Shown here: positions 1-6,900 of the stretch, piece by piece
Layout: each line of letters begins with the position of its first letter
Position numbering within the stretch: position 1 is the first letter of the stretch
From: Acidobacteriota bacterium
GTDB taxonomy: Bacteria > Acidobacteriota > Terriglobia > Terriglobales > Acidobacteriaceae
NCBI GenBank assembly: GCA_021798235.1
Contig: JAJZMO010000114.1
Location: 1-7,937, forward strand
Length of the DNA: 7,937 nucleotides
Direction of reading: 5' to 3'
Translations under genes and position numbers: made by a program
Notes under the pieces: model-generated
Database searches by the model: none
What the model saw: only the letters and a program-made list of their open reading frames with translations
What the model was told of the DNA's origin: nothing

Positions 1-2
1 CA

Positions 3-197
3 GCCGATGCTTCCGAAGCCCTTTTCCGTAGCGAGCCGGTGACGCGCGTCGTGGACGGGAATGGTGTGAGTTTTCACCCCACCTCGTTCGGCATTTTTGC
101 AAGCTACTCCAGGATCAGCGTTGCATTCCGGACAGGCGAGCAGACACCAACCGGTGCGGCGAATATAGTCCTGCTGGATCCGGGACTTCCTGTTTGA
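3..197 (+). CDS. C-terminal fragment of an unidentified protein (5' end outside window)
   Basis: This frame is open from the window edge to TGA at 195-197 and gives 64 residues ending in LLDPGLPV. It contains no usable start codon context, so it is read as the tail of a gene that begins upstream. The residues are mixed, with hydrophobic and aromatic positions spaced as in beta-strands (HPTSFGIFASYSRISVAF) and a polar stretch GEQTPTGAAN. This would suit the final beta-sandwich module of a secreted or carbohydrate-active enzyme, but that is an impression and not a family match. I do not recognise the protein. The stop is followed three bases later by an open frame carrying a transposase remnant, so the 3' end of this gene may itself have been altered by an insertion. 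Confidence 0.6.
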   Translation, partial: ADASEALFRSEPVTRVVDGNGVSFHPTSFGIFASYSRISVAFRTGEQTPTGAANIVLLDPGLPV

Positions 198-200
198 ACT

Positions 201-416
201 GTGTTGATTGTGATTTCCCTGCGTTTACTGCTTTTTCTTGTTGATCGGAGGAAGCACGCGGATGCGGCGATATCGTGTTTCCTCTCTGCTCTCACCCTGC
301 CCTGGAGCAATGGGCCGGTTGAAGGGCAAGTCCATCGATTGAAACTTATCAAATGTCCCATGTACGGCCGCGCCAACTTCCATCTGCTTCGCCTGCGGGT
401 CGCCAACGCAGCTTAA
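201..416 (+). pseudogene. ISL3-family transposase, C-terminal remnant
   Basis: The frame from GTG 201 to TAA 414-416 encodes 71 residues. From about residue 20 onward it reads like the end of ISL3-family (DDE superfamily) transposases: ALTLPWSNGPVEGQ, then HRLKLIKCPMYGRA, then a LLRLRV end. In that family the Glu of the WSNGxxEG motif is taken to be the third catalytic acidic residue, and the RLKxxKRQMYGRA block follows it. Intact members are roughly 400-550 residues, so about 85-90% of the protein, including both catalytic Asp residues, is missing. The first 15-20 residues (a Leu/Ile-rich stretch) do not look like transposase and may be flanking DNA read in frame. The usual Arg-Gln before MYGRA is Cys-Pro here, which suggests decay. 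It cannot be active. The remnant directly abuts the stop of the preceding gene. Confidence 0.85.
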
Positions 417-746
417 AACCGACTTCCAAGCAGCACGCGGAATCCCCGCGGCTCCTTCACCAAAAAGCTGAACTGGGTGATCGAGGCTGTCAGCAAGAAG
501 TTACATTTTCTTTGAGTCGGATTTCTTCAGGAGGCGGCGCCCCGTTTCCTGTCAGCATCTTGGCGGATCAGCGCAGGGAAGAAGAACCCGTGTGAGGTTA
601 CGATCGTCTTTGTCCCAGCATCGGTCCCTGCGGAGCGGCTTGCCGCCGACTGAGCCGAAGACTCGGACGAGATCATCGTACGCCGCTGCCCCGATCCGTC
701 CGACAACCGATGCTAACATCAGCGCAGAGATCATGACCTATGCGGG
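417..746. other. Degenerate gap without an intact gene
   Basis: These 330 bases lie between the transposase remnant and the end of the minus-strand TPR gene. No frame gives a convincing protein. Around 450-480 there is a CTTCACCAAAAAG run followed by CTGGGTGATC, placed where the right end of an ISL3-type element would be expected. No matching inverted copy is visible upstream, so the other end has been lost or this is coincidence. Positions 570-713 hold a stop-interrupted frame discussed separately. No terminator with a U-run was found for the minus-strand TPR gene that ends at 747. Confidence 0.5.
570..713 (+). pseudogene. Possible phosphoribosyltransferase-like C-terminal remnant
   Basis: One plus-strand frame reads KKNPCEVTIVFVPASVPAERL, then a TGA at 651-653, then AEDSDEIIVRRCPDPSD, ending at TAA 714-716. 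The order resembles a strand of a small PRTase-like fold: 'KNP..VTI.VPV.....LR..ADE(I/V)V....PEPF', seen near the end of putative phosphoribosyltransferases common in soil bacteria. The usual following motif with an aromatic pair (WYxDF) and the upstream PRPP loop (DDGxATG) are both absent. The similarity is short and rests on pattern memory only. If real, this is a decayed fragment, consistent with the neighbouring transposon debris. It may equally be chance. Confidence 0.22.
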
Positions 747-1781
747 TTACATTGCATTCGCGGAACGGCTTCGGCGAGATGGCTTGACGGAGGACACGGG
801 AGCCTTCTCCCTCCGGAGTTGGAGGTACATCCGGACTTCTGCATGGGCGAGGCTATTCTCCCCCAATCGTTTATATATCCGAGCGAGAGCAAAATGTGGT
901 TCCGCGTAGTTTTTATCAAGGTGCGAGGCTTTCTGATATTCACGGAGCGCCTGTTGCAGTTTGCCTTGGTGTTCCAAAATGTCGCCAAGCTGAAGATACG
1001 AAGTTGGTATTTTGGGATTTAGGCCGATGGATTGCTTGAGATTCGCCTCTGCGGCATTCAATTGACCTAAGAATTCTTGAGTAATAGCAAGATTCAAATA
1101 TGGCCATGCCGAAGGATGGTTTGACTGGAGGTTTAGCTCTATCGCCTTTTTGTAATAGAGGATGGCTTGTGTGTTCTGGTTGAGATAGTAGTAGCACAGG
1201 CCTAGATTGTCGTATGCCCTTGCCATTCGTGGAGCGAGGTGGATGGATTGCTGAAAATAGCGAATCGCTTTGTTGTACAGGTGGGAGTCGTAATCGAGTC
1301 TGCCGAGCCAGTAAGGATAGAGAGCATTTGCAGGATACCGTCTGGCGAGGGACTGAAGTGAATTCCTTGCCCAATCAGGTCGATTGAGCTGAAGGTAGGC
1401 CATTGCTAAAGAGAATTGCAAGGTGGCGGGGAGTGGAGCGATTGCAGCAGATTTGTTCCATGCGACAGCCGCATGCAGATAGTCCCCGCTTAAATAGTAG
1501 ATGCCTCCAGTGAATTCCAAAAGCAGTGCTTTCCGTGTGTTATCGTGACAGCGCATGATGGCAGGCAGGAGGATTTTTTCCGCAGCGATGTAATCGTGGG
1601 TAGAAATTGCTGCTCTCAACTGCGCTTCCTTTGCCGGAGAAAGTTGAAGAGAGTCGATTCTGGAAATGTTGGAATTTCTATCGACAGTGATCCCCTGCGG
1701 AAATGCATATTGCGAAAGGCACAGAAGTAGCGCACTCACCAGCATGTGGGTCGCGACGGGTTTCCAGAGAGCCTGTAGCAT
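747..1781 (-). CDS. Exported TPR-repeat protein (344 aa)
   Basis: This protein has an N-terminal export signal followed by tetratricopeptide repeats. The signal has Lys7, a hydrophobic stretch around residues 13-23 (MLVSALLLCLS) and a likely cleavage near 26-30 (AFPQG). About seven TPR units follow, roughly residues 85-118, 119-150, 153-186, 187-217, 225-258, 259-292 and 293-326. They carry typical W-LG-Y-A-F-A-P spacing, for example YPYWLGRLDY..LYNKAIRYF and AYDNLGLCYYYLNQ. The C-terminal tail (about 327-344) is basic and Ser/Arg-rich. No catalytic domain is present, so the likely role is a periplasmic or envelope protein-protein scaffold; the partner is unknown. The chosen ATG at 1781 has no Shine-Dalgarno but lies five bases from a TATAAT, which suggests a leaderless or near-leaderless transcript. 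ATG 1745 (Met13) is the alternative start, but it would remove the basic n-region. The gene diverges from another exported TPR gene. Confidence 0.85.
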   Translation of the reverse strand: MLQALWKPVATHMLVSALLLCLSQYAFPQGITVDRNSNISRIDSLQLSPAKEAQLRAAISTHDYIAAEKILLPAIMRCHDNTRKALLLEFTGGIYYLSGDYLHAAVAWNKSAAIAPLPATLQFSLAMAYLQLNRPDWARNSLQSLARRYPANALYPYWLGRLDYDSHLYNKAIRYFQQSIHLAPRMARAYDNLGLCYYYLNQNTQAILYYKKAIELNLQSNHPSAWPYLNLAITQEFLGQLNAAEANLKQSIGLNPKIPTSYLQLGDILEHQGKLQQALREYQKASHLDKNYAEPHFALARIYKRLGENSLAHAEVRMYLQLRREKAPVSSVKPSRRSRSANAM

Positions 1782-1786
1782 ACGGC

Positions 1787-1794
1787 ATTATAAT
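1787..1794. promoter_or_regulatory. Palindromic -10-like octamer between divergent TPR genes
   Basis: ATTATAAT is its own reverse complement, so it presents TATAAT on both strands (1789-1794 plus, 1792-1787 minus) within the 31-bp gap 1782-1812. On the plus strand initiation would fall near 1801, at the Shine-Dalgarno of the 1813 gene. On the minus strand it would fall at about 1780-1781, on the ATG itself. No good TTGACA-like -35 is seen at 16-18 bp on either side. The assignment therefore rests on the hexamer and its position. Confidence 0.5.
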
Positions 1795-1799
1795 AGCGC

Positions 1800-1807
1800 G
1801 GAAGGTG
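1800..1807 (+). promoter_or_regulatory. Ribosome binding site deciding the start at 1813
   Basis: GGAAGGTG resembles the anti-16S pairing sequence and ends about 5-7 bases before ATG 1813. This favours 1813 over in-frame upstream starts such as 1666, which would run through the oppositely oriented TPR gene and would bury the signal peptide. Met7 and Met9 lie just downstream but have no comparable site. Confidence 0.75.
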
Positions 1808-1812
1808 ACGAC

Positions 1813-3477
1813 ATGGTTGGGCTGCGCCGCATGCATATGGTCGGTATTACCACGCGATATCGAGTAATCATTGGCATTTCTCTCGCGGCGATGGCGTGGG
1901 CGCAGGTGCAGGCGGCAACTTCTGTGCCATCACAAGGTTCCGCGTATCAAGATGCAGTATTAAAGATCCAGCGCGATATCGAAGGCGGCCATCTGGAAGC
2001 TGCTCGTTCAGCGTTGACAGCGGCTCTGAGAGAATTTCCCTCGGATGGAGGGCTTGAGAATCTAGCTGGGGTGGTAGATGCTCAAGAGGGGCATATCCGT
2101 TTGGCACGGCGTGAATTCGCAGCAGCCATCCAGCACGACCCATCTCTAATCAGCGCTTATCTAAACCTGGGGCGAATGCTGATGTCGTCTGGCTCCGAAG
2201 ATCTAACAGCCAGACAGCGAGCTGTTCATCTTTATGAAGATGTATTACGCCGAGATCCCAGCAATGGCACTGCCCTTTTTGAATTGGCCATTTTGCTGGA
2301 ATGGCGGCATCAGTATCGCGCATCCCTCGAAAATATATTGCATTTGCCTCAGCGGGTTCAGCAGAAAGCGCGAGTGCAAGCGGTGATTTGCGCCGACCAG
2401 GCGGGGCTCGGTAACCGAAATGCAGAACGGCATGCTGCACTTCTAATGGAATCCGATCCTCACTTGACTGAGCAGGATGTGATGCTAGCATTTCCGGAAT
2501 TGCGGATTGCCCATCAGGCAACGATGATAGCCACGTTACTCACCGCAGCCAATCAGCACCGTCCGTTGTCGATTCAGGGCCTCCGACTGTTGGGTTTAGC
2601 CGAGGAGGCGGAAGGCAAGTTGATATCTGCGCAGACCACGCTAAAGCGGGTATACGCAATGGATCCATCGTCGGCCGTCCCATTGGTAGATCTGACTCGA
2701 ATTGCTCTGGAGGAAAAGGACTACAAAGCTGCACTGGGATACTTGGCGCATGCGAGGGCACTAGAGCCCGAAAATGCCAGTTTTGCCTATGAGTATGGCC
2801 TGATCTGCGTGAAGCTCGGTCTACTCGATGAAACGATCACTGCAATGCACGATGCAGTCCAGCTTGCACCGGGAAATCCAAGCTATAACCTCAGCCTGGG
2901 CATCATTGCGTCGTTTGGCGCAAATCCATCGGAGGCAATTCCATATCTTCAGAAATACCATGCGATGCGCCCGAAGGATCCAACAGGTCTGCTTGCCCTC
3001 GGTACCGGACTTTTTAGGGATGGGCAGTTGAAGGAGGCCTCACTGTGGCTATATAAGGCTGCACGGTTTCAAGCAACGGAAGCGCGGGCCAGATACTACT
3101 TGGGCAGAATTCTGAATGCGGACGGGCATTATCACCAAGCGCTTGAGCAGTTACTTGAATCGGCAGATGCAGAAGGCGTGCGGGCTGACGTTTATACCGA
3201 GATCGGGAAAGCGTACATGCATTTAAAGGCCTATGGGAGAGCTGAGAAAGCGCTCAATATGGCCCTCAGTCTGGATGCGGATAGCTATTCAGCGAATCTT
3301 GCTCTGCTCCGCCTGTATTCTTTCATGCGTGATCCGAGGCGAACGAATCAGTTGAAGCGGTTTCTGGCTGTACGGAAAGAAAAACAGAAAGCCTACCTCG
3401 ATGCGCTGCGAACAGTTAATGCTCGACCGCTGAGTGAGATGACCGCTAGTCAATCGAATACTTCGTTCGAGCGCTGA
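1813..3477 (+). CDS. Exported TPR-repeat protein (554 aa)
   Basis: The N-terminus has a classic Sec signal: basic residues (RR at 5-6, R15, R17), a hydrophobic core (VIIGISLAAMAWA, about 18-30) and an Ala-rich cleavage zone near 34-35. The mature part is almost entirely helical repeat. Three TPR-like units lie at about 45-76, 79-111 and 112-150. A less regular middle, about 150-285, contains ENILHLP and a Cys. Then come about six consecutive units of near 34 residues from about 287 to 505, for example ALEEKDYKAALGYLAHARALEP, YLGRILNADGHYHQALEQL and IGKAYMHLKAYGRAEKALNMAL. The C-terminal ~50 residues are charged (KRFLAVRKEKQKAY) and end in a Ser/Asn-rich tail. No enzymatic motif is present; scaffolding in the periplasm or at the outer membrane is inferred. 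It diverges from a shorter TPR gene and points toward the TonB-dependent receptor 434 bp downstream. The partner is unknown. Confidence 0.87.
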   Translation: MVGLRRMHMVGITTRYRVIIGISLAAMAWAQVQAATSVPSQGSAYQDAVLKIQRDIEGGHLEAARSALTAALREFPSDGGLENLAGVVDAQEGHIRLARREFAAAIQHDPSLISAYLNLGRMLMSSGSEDLTARQRAVHLYEDVLRRDPSNGTALFELAILLEWRHQYRASLENILHLPQRVQQKARVQAVICADQAGLGNRNAERHAALLMESDPHLTEQDVMLAFPELRIAHQATMIATLLTAANQHRPLSIQGLRLLGLAEEAEGKLISAQTTLKRVYAMDPSSAVPLVDLTRIALEEKDYKAALGYLAHARALEPENASFAYEYGLICVKLGLLDETITAMHDAVQLAPGNPSYNLSLGIIASFGANPSEAIPYLQKYHAMRPKDPTGLLALGTGLFRDGQLKEASLWLYKAARFQATEARARYYLGRILNADGHYHQALEQLLESADAEGVRADVYTEIGKAYMHLKAYGRAEKALNMALSLDADSYSANLALLRLYSFMRDPRRTNQLKRFLAVRKEKQKAYLDALRTVNARPLSEMTASQSNTSFER

Positions 3478-3682
3478 AATAAAGACAGCCTTTCCCAAAT
3501 CCTCTCCAAAGCATGAAGGGTGCCGAGTCACGATCCCCAAATCGGTCGGGTTTCCACGATAAGATGTGTTTTATGCTGTGCATTTCGTATTGTTGCGAAT
3601 TGCTGCCATCAGCATCAGGTAGGATTCTGGAAAGTCCTATTATCGAATGAATAAACCTGCCCTGCTATAAATATCTGAAAAA

Positions 3683-3691
3683 TAAACGGTT
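3683..3691. repeat. TAAACGGTT direct repeat, copy 1
   Basis: This 9-base word recurs at 3823-3831, 140 bp downstream, within the same intergenic region. Copy 1 continues as TAAACGGTTAAG and copy 2 as TAAACGGTTTCG. The near-symmetric AAAC-G-GTTT core is compatible with a regulator site, but a 9-mer pair can arise by chance. Confidence 0.35.
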
Positions 3692-3779
3692 AAGCATCGT
3701 TCAAATCGTGCCGAATATATGCGTTTCCCTCGATTATGAGGACCTCCCCAAGCTCATGCCGCAGATGGCAAAACAATTC

Positions 3780-3809
3780 TTGACAGATTGTCGAGGCGCA
3801 ATCTAGTAT
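3780..3809 (+). promoter_or_regulatory. Candidate sigma70-type promoter for the TonB-dependent receptor
   Basis: A consensus -35 TTGACA at 3780-3785 is followed after 18 bp by TAGTAT at 3804-3809 (4 of 6 matches to TATAAT). Initiation would be expected near 3816, giving a leader of about 95 bases before ATG 3912. An inverted repeat, AGATTG (3785-3790) against CAATCT (3799-3804), sits between the two elements, so a regulator could bind directly over the promoter. One copy of TAAACGGTT lies just downstream, at 3823-3831. Confidence 0.5.
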
Positions 3810-3822
3810 TCCCCGGTCGATG

Positions 3823-3831
3823 TAAACGGTT
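3823..3831. repeat. TAAACGGTT direct repeat, copy 2
   Basis: This copy lies a few bases downstream of the predicted start point of the receptor promoter, where a bound repressor would block elongation. Its flank GTAAACGGTTTC contains the odd palindrome AAAC-G-GTTT. Confidence 0.35.
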
Positions 3832-3900
3832 TCGTTTTCAATCGGTAATGATGGTTTCCAGAAGAACCGCAACAATAGCACTCGGATCGGAAGATTTTTC

Positions 3901-3906
3901 AAGGGG
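3901..3906 (+). promoter_or_regulatory. Ribosome binding site of the receptor gene
   Basis: AAGGGG ends five bases before ATG 3912 and supports that start. Another ATG at 3907-3909 is out of frame, and translation from it would not give the signal peptide. Confidence 0.65.
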
Positions 3907-3911
3907 ATGAG

Positions 3912-6900
3912 ATGCAAAGAGATTTCTCAGGAGTCCGCTTACTGTTCTGTCTTGTCGTTATGCTGTTTGCGGCGACAAGTTTCTCATATGCGCAGAATGC
4001 CAGTGCAACGCTTACGGGATCTGTTACCGACCCTACAGGTGCGGCCATTCCTGGCGCTGAGGTGATTGTCACTAACGAATCGACGGGTTTCAAAACGACG
4101 GTGACCACGAATGGCGCGGGGCAATACACGGCGACACAGCTCACACCTGCCAGATATACAGTCACTGCCACCGCAAAGGGATTTAAGTCCGTCGTTGAAC
4201 ACGGAATCGAATTGGCCGTCGGAGAGCAGGGACGCTTAAATGTAAAGCTGCCCATTGGAACCGCCAGCCAGACCGTAACAGTTTCAGGGCAGGGATCACA
4301 GATCAATTTTGTAACTCCGACACTGAGCGGCGGCATCACACCCCAGACTTTGCAACATCTGCCGCTCATCGTCGCGGGGGCGCCCCGTTCGTCCGCGACT
4401 GTGGCCCTTTTGATTCCGGGTGTTACGGCAGGCGCAACCAATAACGCGTATAACGTCCGAACTAACGGAGGTTTGGTTTCCGGCGACGAGGCTCTCGTAG
4501 ATGGCGCTACGGCCATGGAGGGGTTCATGAACCAAAGCGGAATGGTGGCCCTCGAAACCGACTTTGGGATGTCTCCTGACATCACTAGCGAAGTGAGAGT
4601 GCTGACGGCGAACTATGGACCAGAGTACGGTAACAGCACTTCAGGCCAGATTATTATTCAAACACGGGCAGGGGGGTCTAAGTTTCATGGTTCCGCATAT
4701 GATTACCTGACCAACCGTATATTTAATGCATCTCAGTTCGGTACTCCTGCGGGCACCCCGAAACCGGAAAACACACAAAACGACTATGGTGCGCGCCTTG
4801 GCGGCCCATTCGCAATACCGGGAATAATGGGTCCCAAACGGTTTATCAAGAGCTATTTCTTCTTCAGTTGGGAAGGCTTCAAGGAAGCAGGTGGAGCTAA
4901 TTCTGCTACGCTCTCTATCCCCACCCTTCAGGAGCGCCAAGGGAATTTTAGTGCTGTCGGAAGTCAACTCTATTATCCGGATGACCCATCTCGGTTTGGC
5001 GCCAATGCGGGGCAACCGATTGACTATAAAGGTCAGATGGACCACATAGATCCTGCCTATGAGGATCCAGTAGCCAAGGCTTGGATGGCGCAGTTGCCAA
5101 CGCCTACTAATAGTGGAGTCCTCAACAACTACTTCATTCCGAAGGCAGGGCAAGGTTCGCTAACGGCAAGCGAGAATGTCTATTTTGGCCGCGTAGACTT
5201 GTTAGTTGGTCCTAAAGATCACATCTTCTTCGACACTTGGCAACAATGGAGTGGAGTCAACTCAGAGAGCGACTTACCAGTAAGTATTTCCACAGCAACA
5301 CCAGCAAGCCCAGAAAATGCCAACATTGAGAGGCTTAACTGGCAACATAATTTTTCCGGCACGATCAATAATCACATGACTCTCGGCTATCTAAACCGGA
5401 ACGAGGGATATTTCGCTCTAAACGGGAAAGCCAATCTACCGAAAGTACCTGGAGTAGCAAATCCGACTTACCTTCCAGCCTTTAACTTTAGCAATGGCTA
5501 CGCATCCTTGGGGAGCGCCGCACCGCCAACTTCTGCAGGGGATCTGACAACCCGAGGAACTTGGGCTTTTAATGATGTGTTCACAGCGGTCCTTGGATCA
5601 CACACCATTAGGGCCGGATACCAATGGCGGCTTGCAGGCACGAGTATCCATGAAGGCAGCAATCAAGGCGGCACTTTCAGCTTTAATGCCGATACAACGG
5701 GCAATGCGGGATGCCCACCGTCGGCACCCTGCCCCGGTGATCCTATTGCGAGCTTTTACCTTGGAGCAGCGTCCAATGCAAGCGTAACCTACTACAATGT
5801 TCATGCAGAATATCCGCGCCAAACAGAATGGGCATTCTTCGCCGGCGACAACTGGAGGATCAATAATAAGCTGACCTTCGATTATGGGCTTAGGTGGGAT
5901 TACATTACACCCTTCCGCGAGAAATTCGATAACCTATCGTTCTTTGATCCCAATGGCTTGAACCCAGGCGCGGTCACTGCATCTGGTCAAGAGCTCCGCG
6001 GCAGGCTGGCCTTTGCCGGGAATAAGTGGGGAGCCGCAAGCTATGGAGCTCCATATCCGGAAATTCCATTTAAGAAAGCCTTCGCGCCGCGCTTGGGACT
6101 CGCATACGCGCTCACACCAAAGACTGTAATCCGCGCAGGCTACGGAATCTATTTCGGTCAGGCCTTTTATCCTGGGTGGAGCGGTGGTATGAGCCAGGAT
6201 GGATTTAATAAGAACCTGTCTCTGAGTGAAAAAGCGAGCGGAGATTTCGAGGTGCCGGCATTATATCTGCAGACGGGGATAAGCGCGTCGCAGGTTGGAC
6301 GTACGGAGAATATTTCTTCGAGCTTCGACAATGGGCAAGCGCCATCTCTCTATCGCCCGCTGGATGGAAATCGCAGGCCATACTCGCAACAATGGAATTT
6401 AACAATTCAGAGACAATTGCCTCAGCATATTGTTGGGACACTTTCATATGTTGGCACGAAAGGCACTCATCTTCCATCGCTCCTGAGCCCCTTGAATGTG
6501 CTGAATCCTACCAATCCGCGGATTGCAGCATTGGGTACCGATCTTGCAGTGAGTTACAACTCCCCCAATGGTCCACAAACCTTTGCCAAAGACGGCGTAA
6601 GCATTCCTTACGTCGGATGGGTCAATCAGATGACCGGTTGCGCGCCTACGATCGCCCAGGCGTTGTTACCGTATCCGCAGTATTGCGGAGATCTGCAGGG
6701 CCTGAACGAGGGGCATGCGACATCGATGTATAACTCTATTCAAGGGGAACTCGAACGGCGATTCGATAAGGGAATTTTCGTAATGGCTTCCCTTACCCTA
6801 GCCCGACTCTATACTGATGGGACCTACTCCACTCAAGGGGGACCCGGCGATTCAGGCGTTGGAAACGACAATGCATTCTCTCCATTTCACGAGAAGCCTC

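Larger units (their letters stand above)
3478..3911. other. 434-bp intergenic region upstream of the receptor
   Basis: No convincing gene lies here. It is visibly more AT-rich than the flanking genes. Contents seen: an imperfect inverted repeat, GCATTTCG (3580-3587) against CGAATTGC (3596-3603), 7 of 8 pairing; two direct copies of TAAACGGTT at 3683-3691 and 3823-3831; a sigma70-like promoter at 3780-3809 with an internal dyad; and a ribosome binding site just before 3912. No clear rho-independent terminator was found after the TPR gene stop at 3477. Confidence 0.6.

Noticed and set aside
448..482. Right terminal inverted repeat of the ISL3 element
   Set aside because: The position and the CTTCACCAAAAAG run are suggestive, but no inverted partner or target duplication is visible in the window, so it was not listed as a defined IS end.
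552..734. 60-codon minus-strand frame with a hydrophobic start
   Set aside because: The N-terminal stretch looks vaguely membrane-like, but the rest is charged without pattern and no family is recognised.
592..909. 105-codon plus-strand frame ending inside the minus-strand TPR gene
   Set aside because: It is Arg/Ser-rich with no recognisable motif, and overlaps a well-supported gene by about 160 bases.
940..1374. 144-codon minus-strand frame inside the 344-aa TPR gene
   Set aside because: It is an alternative frame of a gene with clear TPR periodicity, and its own sequence is low in structure and rich in Arg/Ser/Pro.
1666..1812. Upstream extension of the 554-aa TPR protein to a start at 1666 (603 aa)
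   Set aside because: It would overlap the N-terminal coding region of the divergent TPR gene, adds no recognisable domain, hides a clear signal peptide inside the chain, and lacks the good ribosome binding site present before 1813.
3690..3917. 75-codon minus-strand frame upstream of the receptor
   Set aside because: It covers the predicted receptor promoter and start, shows no convincing domain and has no clear ribosome binding site.
3899..4585. 228-codon minus-strand open frame opposite the receptor N-terminus
   Set aside because: It is the complement of a strongly supported coding region. Its Val/Pro/Ala-rich composition is what the antisense of Thr/Gly/Asn codons gives, and no domain is recognisable.
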